NCBI GenBank assembly: GCA_963798505.1
Contig: CAWCTX010000005.1
Coordinates: 248,001-312,000, forward strand
Length of the DNA stretch: 64,000 nucleotides
Source: CAVWSM01 sp963798505
GTDB lineage: Bacteria; Actinomycetota; Actinomycetes; Jiangellales; Jiangellaceae
Reading direction: 5' to 3'
The notes under the pieces are model-generated. The model was not told where the DNA came from. It saw nothing but the letters and a program-made list of their open reading frames with translations, and searched no databases. The stretch's first letter is position 1. Each line of letters opens with the position of its first letter. Both the position numbers and the translations under genes were made by a program. Of the stretch, positions 56,542 to 64,000 are shown piece by piece.

Positions 56542-57549
56542 TCAGAGGTCCCGCTGCCACTCCCACCAGCGGCCGACCGGGTGGAACCCCATCGCCCAGT
56601 TGACCCGCAGCATGTGCTCGTTCTCGACGGCGTTGCCCGTCTCGATCCACCGCACCGTGGGCTCGTGGTCACGCAGCTGCGCCAGGTTGGCGGTCTTGAC
56701 CAGCATGCCCAGCCGGTGGCCCCGGTGGTCGGGGGCGACCACGGTTGCCCACTGACCGGCCCACTCCGGAACCGATGGCGCGACCATGAACTGCGTCATC
56801 GCGACCATGCGTCCGGCCCTGTCGCGGGCGACGGCAAGGTACTCCAGCAGCCCACGGCTTGCGAACTGCTCCCGAGCGGCCAGCACCCGGTCGGCCGGCC
56901 AGTTCTCCCGTTCCCACACCAGGTCGCCGAGCGGGGCGTCCTCGCTCAGCGTGCTCTCCAGGGCACCCATCTGCGCGGCGGCCTCCTCGTCGAGCTGCCC
57001 TCCCTTGAGCAGATCCAGCGTGTACGCCGTGGAGTGCTCGACCGCGTCCTGGAAGAGCCGCCCAAGCGCGTCGTCATCCACGCGCTGCAGGTCGAGCAGG
57101 CTCGTGTACTCCTCCACGGCCCGGCTGAAGCCCTGCTCCTCAAGGTGCGTGTACGACCTCGGCGGGCCGGCGTACGGTTCTCCCGACTCCGTGATCACCC
57201 GTTTGCGGCCGGCGTCGCGGCCGAGCTCGAGAGACGCCGCGACCAGCCCGTCGCGCAGCGCAGCCTCGTCCGGCCCGGGCAGGACCAGTAGGTCGGCGAT
57301 CGCGTTGTCGGTGTTGTCTTCCAGCGGCAGCTCGATCGTGAGAGCCGCGCGGAACTCACCGTCGACGCGCGCCAGAAAGCGCGTCGTCTCGTGCGCCGGC
57401 TCCGGGTAGCGCACCGCACCCACCGTGAACTCGCGGGGGTACGGCATGAGCTCGGGATGCTCGGCCGCCCACGCCTCGGCCATGACCTGGTGGTACCGCT
57501 CGAGAAGATCGTCATCGTCGGCGGTGACGGGGACAAGGTCGAGGTCCAT
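56542..57549 (-). CDS. GNAT-family N-acetyltransferase
   Basis: This 335-residue protein has two tandem GNAT-like halves. The second shows the acetyl-CoA loop QWATVVAPDHRGHRLGMLVK, followed by VRWIETGNAVENEHMLRVNW, the hallmark of this actinobacterial double-GNAT group. The first half (LDLVPVTADDDDLLERYHQV) is degenerate. The substrate is unknown. It is divergent from the leucine leader and leuA, starting about 115 bases from the leader peptide. Confidence 0.88.
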   Translation of the reverse strand: MDLDLVPVTADDDDLLERYHQVMAEAWAAEHPELMPYPREFTVGAVRYPEPAHETTRFLARVDGEFRAALTIELPLEDNTDNAIADLLVLPGPDEAALRDGLVAASLELGRDAGRKRVITESGEPYAGPPRSYTHLEEQGFSRAVEEYTSLLDLQRVDDDALGRLFQDAVEHSTAYTLDLLKGGQLDEEAAAQMGALESTLSEDAPLGDLVWERENWPADRVLAAREQFASRGLLEYLAVARDRAGRMVAMTQFMVAPSVPEWAGQWATVVAPDHRGHRLGMLVKTANLAQLRDHEPTVRWIETGNAVENEHMLRVNWAMGFHPVGRWWEWQRDL

Positions 57550-57665
57550 GGCACAACGGAACCGCGCCGACGGGCCGTGTGTCGACTGGATTTCGTCTCA
57601 CCTGCTGGACCGGCTCCGGCTACGGGGCCGCCCGCCGGCTGGCCCGGCTAGCCTGTGGCCGAACT

Positions 57666-57713
57666 ATGCGTCTCGCGGTGCTGCTTCTTGGCTGCCGCGG
57701 CGAGGGCCGATAA
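57666..57713 (+). CDS. leuL: Leucine leader peptide (LeuL-like)
   Basis: A 15-codon frame reads MRLAVLLLGCRGEGR and ends TAA. Leu codons (CTC and CTG CTT CTT) fill four of positions 3-8. It lies 128 bases before leuA and runs straight into a perfect hairpin. This arrangement is that of ribosome-mediated attenuation, described for leu genes in actinobacteria: stalled ribosomes at the Leu run would alter folding of the following RNA. A -10-like TAGCCT (57649-57654) suggests a nearly leaderless transcript. Confidence 0.7.
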   Translation: MRLAVLLLGCRGEGR

Positions 57714-57733
57714 GGCTGGCTCCCTCGCCGCGG
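57695..57733 (+). promoter_or_regulatory. Attenuator hairpin of the leuA leader
   Basis: CCGCGGCGAGGG (57695-57706) and CCCTCGCCGCGG (57722-57733) pair over 12 bases without mismatch, with a 15-base loop. The left arm overlaps the end of the leader peptide, so ribosome position would decide whether the hairpin forms. No U-run follows, so it may act by a mechanism other than a classical intrinsic terminator. Confidence 0.65.
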
Positions 57734-57793
57734 GGACTGTTGTGGTCAGCCGACGTGTCGTCTTTGTGACGCCCTCGAGGGGATAGCCCACCC

Positions 57794-59537
57794 GTGACCA
57801 CACCTGATCGCGCTCGACGCGCCAACAATCAGCGCCCGAGCCGCATGGCGATCCACAAGTACCGCCCGTTCGCGCAGACCAATCCCGTACCGCCGTTAGA
57901 GCGGACGTGGCCGACGCGCACGATCACCGCGGCGCCGCGCTGGCTGTCGACCGACCTCCGCGACGGCAACCAGGCCCTCATCGATCCCATGACGCCAGCA
58001 CGCAAGCGGCGGATGTTCGACCTGCTGGTGCGCATGGGTTACAAGGAGATCGAGGTCGGCTTCCCGGCGGCGAGCCAGACGGACTTCGACTTCGTACGCA
58101 GCATCGTCCAGGACCCCGACGCCATCCCCGACGACGTACGCATCTCGGTGCTGACGCAGGCCAGGGAAGACCTCATCGCGCGCACGGTCGAGTCGCTCGT
58201 GGGAGCCCGGCACGCCAACGTGCACCTCTACAACGCAACCGCCCCGCTGTTCCGGCGGGTCGTCTTCCACAACGACCGGGACCAGACCAAGGCGCTGGCC
58301 GTCGACGGCACCCGGCACGTGATGAAGTACGCCGAGGACCTGCTCACCGGCACCGACTTCGGCTACCAGTACTCCCCGGAGATCTTCATCGACACCGAGC
58401 TCGACTTCGCGCTCGAGGTCTGTGAGGGGGTCATGGACGTCTGGGAGCCGGGACCCGGCCGCGAGATCATCCTGAACCTGCCGGCCACGGTCGAGCGGGC
58501 CACACCCAACGTCTACGCCGACCAGATCGAGTGGTTCAGCACGCACGTGTCGCGTCGGGAGTTCGTGGCGCATCTCATTGCACCCGCACAACGACCGGGG
58601 CACGGCGGTCGCCGCCGCCGAGCAGGGCTACCTCGCCGGCGCCGACCGCATCGAGGGCTGCCTGTTCGGGCAGGGTGAACGCACCGGCAACGTCGACCTG
58701 GTCACCCTGGGCATGAACCTGTTCAGCCAGGGCATCGACCCGCAGATCGACTTCTCGGAGATCGACGAGATCCGGCGCACCTACGAGTACTGCACCCAGA
58801 TGGACGTGCACGCGCGGCACCCGTACGCCGGCGACCTCGTCTACACCTCCTTCTCCGGCTCCCACCAGGACGCCATCAAGAAGGGCTTCGAGGCGATGGC
58901 GATCGACGCCGAGGCGGCGGGCAAGACCGTCGACGAGATCCCGTGGGCGGTTCCGTACCTGCCCATCGACCCCAAGGACGTCGGCCGCTCGTACGAAGCC
59001 GTCATCAGGGTCAACTCGCAGTCCGGCAAGGGCGGCATCGCCTACCTCATGAAGTCCGAGCACGGGCTCGAGCTGCCCAGGCGGTTGCAGATCGAGTTCT
59101 CTGGCGTCGTCCAGCGGCACATGGACGTTGAGGGCGGCGAGGTGAGCCCGGCCGAGCTGTGGGAGCACTTCGCGCGTGAGTACCTCGGCGCGGTGACGCC
59201 CCTGCAGCTCAACTCCGTGCACTCGTCGAGCGCCGAGGGCGAGCGCGACGCGCTCACCGCGGGGCTCTACGTCGAGGGCGAGCGGCGGGTCCTGACCGGC
59301 AACGGCAACGGGCCGATCGACGCGTTCGTCCGCGCGCTCGGCGGGATCGGTTACGACGTGCGAGTGCTCGACTACCACGAGCACGCGCTCTCGGCCGGTG
59401 AGAACGCCCGTGCGGCCGCCTACGTCGAGTGCGCCGTCGGCGGGCAGGTCCTCTGGGGGGTCGGGCTCGACGCCAACATCGTCACCGCGTCGCTCAAGGC
59501 AGTCGTCTCGGCGGTCAACCGCGCCCACCGCCAGTAG
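57794..59537 (+). CDS. leuA: 2-Isopropylmalate synthase LeuA (one frameshift)
   Basis: This enzyme of about 580 residues condenses acetyl-CoA and 2-oxoisovalerate, the first committed step to leucine. It starts at GTG (TTPDRARRANNQRPSRMAIH) and shows the actinobacterial long form with WLSTDLRDGNQALIDPM, which holds the metal-binding Asp. An extra G near 58567 splits EFVRISLHPHNDRGTAVAAA. The rest is clean, including RHPYAGDLVYTSFSGSHQDA and the C-terminal allosteric domain that binds leucine (YVEGERRVLTGNGNGPIDAF). It is preceded by the leucine leader and hairpin, so it is probably attenuated. Confidence 0.96.
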
Positions 59538-59638
59538 TCGCGGATTCGTCCTCCATCGTTCACGCGAAACTCTTGCGGTCCGGGTACCCCGGAGAGGCAG
59601 GCTCAGCGCCGGGGGTACGCCGAGCGAGGGAGCCAGGG

Positions 59639-62600
59639 GTGCGCAGGCTGCGGGGTCGTCGAGTCGGAGTCGTTGTCAGCGCAGTGGTGGCCGTTGTGGC
59701 CGCGACCGCAGTGGCGCTGCCGCAGGCAGCGGGGCACGGCGGTGGCGGTGATCGGCGCGATGACGACTCCGTCCTGCTGTTCGCGGCTGACGGCCTGCGG
59801 CAGGATGTGGTCGAGCGGTACGCGAAGGAACGCGGTCGACACTCTGCGGTCCCCGGCTTCGCCGAGCTCCTGCGCAGGGGAGCGTCGGCCAGCGGCGGCG
59901 GCATGCTCACCCAGGCACCGCCCAACACCGGCGCCGGGTGGTACACGATGGCGACCGGCGCCTGGCCCGGCGTGCACGGCTCGACCAACAACACGTTCCA
60001 CACCAACAGCCAGCCGTTCGCGAACTCGACGAGCTCGTTCGGAGCTGGCGTGCTGCAGGCCGAGACGATCGCCCAGTCCGCGGAGCGGGGCGGCAAGAAG
60101 GTCCTCCAGATGGAGTGGGCCGGGGGGCGCAACGGCGTCATCAATGGACCGACCGTCGACTTCCGGTCGTTCCTTTCTGGTCGAGGTGTCACGACCAACT
60201 TCGTCTCGCCGAGCGACCGCCCGAACCTGATCCAGGCCTTCAGCCTGCAGTACGACCAGGTCACGGTGGCGCCCGCCGCAGGCTGGACCAATGTCCCGAC
60301 ATCACACAGCCCGGCCCTCGAGACGCGCATGCGGGTGCTGGACGCGGGCGCAGAAGTCATGAGTACAGCCTCGACGCCTACATTTACGACAGCACGAGGG
60401 ACCGGCGCACCAACTACGACCGGGTGCTGTTCGCGCGGGGCAAGGACGGCAGCGCCAAGGTGGCGGATCTGCGCGAAGGCAAGTTCGCCGATGTGAAGGT
60501 CACCATTCCCTCTGGAGCGATGGCCGGCTTGACGGCCAGCATGCTGATCAGGGTCGAAGAGCTGTCACGCGACGCCTCGCAGGTTCGGCTGTTCCACACC
60601 TCGGTGACCCGGGCCAACGCCACTTGGCCGACGTGGCCGGGCGAGCCGGGCTTCACCGGAGACTTCGCCGAGTTCGTGGCACAGCGGTTCCCGTCGTCAC
60701 AGGCGGGCGACTTCGCCGTGCTCGAAGCCGGCATCGTCAGCGAGGACACCTACGTCGAGCAGGGGCTCTACTGGGAGAAGTCGCACCACCCGCTCCTCGA
60801 CTACCTCATCAAGGCCTACAAGCCCGACCTCGCGCTCGTCGGCTACCCGGTCACCGACGAGTTCCAGCACCAGTTCGTGTCGCTCCTGACCCGTACGGTG
60901 CCGAACGGTGACCCCAACCCCGCCTACGACGACGTGCAGCTGGACGGCGAGCCGGACGGCCGCGTCGACGAGCGCGAGGCCTACATCAAGCGGGCCTACT
61001 CGGGCGCCGACTCTACGATGCGCCTGGCGCAGGGGCTGCTCGACCGGCACGGCGACGACGTGTCGACGTTCGTTGGCTCCGACCACGGTTTTGCGCCGCA
61101 GTTCCTGGCGATCGATGCCAGCAAAGTGCTCGTAGACCTGGGCCTGCTGTCGAGACCGCAGACGGGCAACTGCCGCCCGGCCACGGGCGAGACCATCGGC
61201 AAGGCCAAGGCGTGCTGGGCCGGCGGTGCGGTCCAGATCTATCTGAACCTCGCAGGGCGCAACCCAGCAGGCGGCGGCCTGCAGCAGGTCACCGCGGCCG
61301 AGGCAAGCGCTGTGCGTAGCTCAGATCGAGGACGCTTTCAAGCGAGCTCACCGACCCCAACGACTGGAACGGCGACGGGCAGCCCGAGGGCTGGCAGGTC
61401 ATCGACCGGATCTTCTCGCAAGAGGAGGCTCGGGCCATCCCCAACGGGCCGAACCCCACCGACACGACCGACATGGCGCACCCGACGCGCACCGGCGACC
61501 TCGTGGTGTTCGCTTTCCCGCCCTACCAGTACGACGGCGCGACGCCGGGCACGCTGATCGCCAAGTCGGAGTTCTTCGGCCAGCACGGCTACGTGCCCGA
61601 CATCCAGAACATGGCCGCCAACGTCAACATGCGGGCGACGTTCCTGGCGGGCGGCGACGCGATCGACGACGGTCGCGTGGACATCTCGGCGATCGACATC
61701 GCCCCGACGATCGCCTACCTGATGGACATCCCCGAGCCGCAGCACTCACAGGGCCGGGTTGTGCTCGAGGTGCTCGATGGCACCCGTGGAGTCAAGCCGC
61801 TGACGATCGTGGGGCTCAACGACTTCCACGGCCAGCTCGACCAGACCACGATGGCGATCGACGGGCTCAACGTCGGGGTCGGCGGCGCGAGCCGGCTCGC
61901 GACGATGTTCGACGAGGAGTTTGCCTCGCTTGGCGTGCCCGGGTCTGTTGCTCGCAGGTGGTGACAACGTGGGTGCCTCGCCGCCCAACTCCGGACTGCT
62001 CGAAGACATGCCGGCCATCGACGTGGAGAACGCCTGGGGTCTGGACGCCACGGCCTACGGCAACCATGAGTTCGACTACGGCGTCGAGCGGCTGCTGCGC
62101 CACCAGGATCGAGCCAACTTCCCGTTCCTCGGCCACCAACATCGTCGAGACGGCGACGGGTGAGGCGCCCGACTGGGTGACGCCGTCCGTCGTGTTCAAC
62201 GTCGGCGGCGTCCGGGTGGGCGTCATCGGATCGGCTCTCGAGTCGACGCCCGGAGCTCGTCTCGGCCGGGGCAACCGAGGGACTGACCTTCCTGCCGTCC
62301 GCCGAGCGGATCGCGGCAGGAGTCCGAACGGCTTCGCCGGCAGGGAGTTCGGGTCCAGATCGTGGTTATCCACGAGGGCACTGCACTGGGCTCCAACGCT
62401 GTCGACGGCAATGCCGCCGTGCCCTGGGAGGGCCCGATCATCCCGATCGCAGAGGCGTTGCAGGACACCACGGTCGACGCGGTGATTGCGGGTCACACGC
62501 ACCGTGTCTCCAACCTCATGGTCGGCGACATCCTGGTGACCGAGGGCTTCAACGCCGGGGCGAGCTACTCGGTGCTTCAGCTCATGGTGAAGGACCGTGA

Positions 62601-63352
62601 CGTGCAATGGGTTGGTGGTGCCACGCGCATCGCCAAGAACCTCGGCGTAGCCAGCCGGCCTGACGTCCAGGCAATCGTCGATGACGCCAACGCCCAGACC
62701 GCGGTACTGCGCAACCAGGTGATCGGCACGCAAGGCGACAACGACATCCTGCGCGACCCGACCCGGCTCAGCGAGTCGGAGATGGGCAACCTGGTGGCCG
62801 ATGCGATGCGGGCGAAGTACCCAGGGATCGATGCGGCTCTGACCAACTCTGGTGGCCTGCGGGCCGACTTCGTGTTCACGCCACCATCGGCCGGCGAAGC
62901 AGCCCGGCGAGATCACCTGGGGCGAGGTGTTCGCCGTGCTGCCCTTCGGCAACCGCACGACGCTCCTCACGCTCACCGGTGCTCAGCTCGAGCAGGCACT
63001 GCTCAACGGGTTCAGCCCGGCCTGCAACCCGCAGATCGCAACTGGGCGGTTCCCGCAGGTATCCGGGCTCAAGCTCACGTTCAGCTGCAGTGGGACCACG
63101 CCCGTTGTCACCGGGATGTGGAAGGCACCCGACGGCGTGGGCGGCACACTGACGCCGATCGGCCCGGCCGACACCGTACGGCTCGTCACGAACGACTTCA
63201 TGTTCACCGGCGGTGACGGCTACACGGTGTTGTCGCAGGGCACTGACGTCGAGCAACCCGGTGACGCGCTGCTGGACATCGTCGTGGACAGCATCACGGC
63301 CAACTCGCCGGTCGACCCAGTGGAGGACGGCCGGATCACCCTGGCGCCGTAG
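59639..63352 (+). CDS. Secreted bifunctional protein: type I phosphodiesterase fused to a 5'-nucleotidase (several frameshifts)
   Basis: This exported protein of about 1,237 residues starts at GTG with GAGGGAG upstream. The signal sequence reads VGVVVSAVVAVVAATAVALP. The first 700 residues are an alkaline-phosphatase-superfamily phosphodiesterase: FAADGLRQDVVERYAKERG, PPNTGAGWYTMATGAWPGVH, GYPVTDEFQHQF and GSDHGFAPQFL. The second part is a metallophosphoesterase (LTIVGLNDFHGQLDQ, GGDNVGASPPNSG, AYGNHEFDYG, IAGHTHRVS) and a 5'-nucleotidase C-terminal domain (GEITWGEVFAVLPFGNRTTL; TNDFMFTGGDGYTVL). The junction EPQHSQGRVVLEVLDGTRGV and PLTIVGLNDFHG lies inside one clean frame (61473-61964), so the fusion is real. 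Indels lie near 60355, 61315, 61945, 62140, 62260, 62350 and 62900. It may convert extracellular nucleotides to nucleosides in two steps; this is inference. Confidence 0.85.
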
Positions 63353-63392
63353 GCTGGCTGATCCGCGCTGAGGGTCGGCCCTGCGCCGCGGT

Positions 63393-64000
63393 TCAGACAC
63401 GCTCCGCGGCGCAGGCCGTCCCGATTCGGCGGAAGCCGACCCGCTCGTACACGCGGGCGATCTCGTCGCTGCCCGCGGAGAGGAACACGGTGCTGGCGCC
63501 GCGAGCGCGCGCGTCCGCGACGAGGGCGCTCGTCACCGCGGCTCCGATCCCGCGACGTCGCGCGCTGGGCAGCGTCGCGATGCCGGTGAGCTCGCTGACA
63601 CCGTCGATCGGTTGGTGGCTGCCGGCGGCCAGCGGCCCTGACGAGCCCTCGGCGACCACGAGAACCGTGCGCCCGGCGGCGAGCCGTCGGCGCAGGTGCT
63701 CGACTCGCTGCGCCCCGGCCGCTGCCTCGCGATCCTCGGGGCCTACCGGCCCGACCTCGGTCCCCGGGGACTCGAACCCGAGCACCACGGTCGCCTGTAT
63801 GCGCGGCAGTCCCGCGATCGTCGGACGGCACCAGCCGCAGCCGTACGCCATCCGGAACGGCTGCCACCTGCGGACTGTCGAGAACGAGCAGCGGGTACTC
63901 GTGGACGACGAGCCCGGCCTCTGCACACCTCGCCGCGAGGGAGGGCGTGGTCTCAGCGACCCACTCGATCGTCTCGGGCACGCCGAGCTCACGTTGGCGT
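63393..64000 (-). CDS. GNAT-family N-acetyltransferase, partial (start outside window), one frameshift
   Basis: The readable N-terminal part RQRELGVPETIEWVAETTPS, then LAARCAEAGLVVHEYPLLVL, is a fusion-type leader common to actinobacterial GNAT proteins. A frame change near 63810 leads to ATVVLGFESPGTEVGPVGPE and the GNAT core ELTGIATLPSARRRGIGAAV with the acetyl-CoA loop RRRGIGAA. It ends EIARVYERVGFRRIGTACAA, then ERV. The gene runs leftward and its start is beyond position 64000. The acceptor substrate is unknown. Confidence 0.82.
   Translation of the reverse strand, partial: ANVSSACPRRSSGSLRPRPPSRRGVQRPGSSSTSTRCSFSTVRRWQPFRMAYGCGWCRPTIAGLPRIQATVVLGFESPGTEVGPVGPEDREAAAGAQRVEHLRRRLAAGRTVLVVAEGSSGPLAAGSHQPIDGVSELTGIATLPSARRRGIGAAVTSALVADARARGASTVFLSAGSDEIARVYERVGFRRIGTACAAERV

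Overview
The window is high-GC actinobacterial chromosome. The order lepA, fadD, hemW, then hrcA, dnaJ2, rsmE, then phoH, ybeY, a CBS-domain haemolysin homologue, a cytidine-deaminase-like gene, era and leuA matches the conserved actinobacterial block (the M. tuberculosis Rv2404c-Rv2364c neighbourhood). Frequent GTG starts, GTGA/ATGA gene overlaps, SigE-type and ECF41/ECF42 sigma factors, DUF3097, DUF3048 and DUF222-HNH proteins also fit. A Nocardioidaceae-like member of the Propionibacteriales is my best guess; the sequence alone does not prove it.

Layout. 1-2 kb: fragments and small genes (the tail of a DUF559-like protein, a B3/B4 protein, a short YdeI-like protein). 2.1-7.9 kb: cytochrome bd oxidase operon cydA-cydB-cydD-cydC, badly frameshifted as far as about 5.65 kb. 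7.8-9.7 kb: an ECF41 sigma factor divergent from its typical partner, an NAD(P)-binding oxidoreductase. 9.7-15.7 kb: a tripartite tricarboxylate transporter (tctC-tctB-tctA) divergent from a CitA/CitB-like two-component system and a universal stress protein. 15.6-18.3 kb: a quinone-oxidoreductase-like dehydrogenase, then a YCII/DGPF protein with its ECF42 sigma factor. 18.3-27.8 kb: a DUF3048 lipoprotein, ftsY, amtB-glnB-glnD (ammonium and nitrogen control), ffh and an amidohydrolase. 27.9-33.4 kb: leftward genes for an MMPL transporter, a NarL-type two-component system, a PemK toxin-like protein and a phosphotransferase. 33.5-38.7 kb: lepA, fadD, hemW. 38.9-43.7 kb: a sugar ABC transporter (binding protein plus two permeases, no ATPase) with an intracellular GH3 N-acetylhexosaminidase. 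43.6-56.2 kb: DUF3097, CIRCE-hrcA-dnaJ-rsmE, an RibD-like reductase, a DUF222/HNH gene, sigE plus a GerMN-Gmad2 protein, HIT, phoH-ybeY-CBS-cdd-like-era. 56.2-64 kb: MmcQ/YjbR, GNAT, a leucine attenuator with leuA, a very large secreted phosphodiesterase/5'-nucleotidase fusion, and a partial GNAT gene.

Data quality matters here. Many universally conserved genes (ffh, glnD, hemW, hrcA, dnaJ, leuA, amtB, cydABDC) carry single-base indels, often in G/C runs, and the reading frame often returns downstream with the family sequence intact. Consensus errors explain this better than gene decay. Coordinates below are for the reconstructed genes, and the frameshift positions are stated.

The most interesting non-coding signals are: a three-member family of intergenic palindromic elements sharing an apical AGGCCTG..CCT motif; a leucine leader peptide with a perfect 12-bp hairpin before leuA; a perfect CIRCE element before hrcA; and divergent ECF41-like promoters. 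No tRNA, rRNA, CRISPR array, prophage or insertion sequence was recognised.
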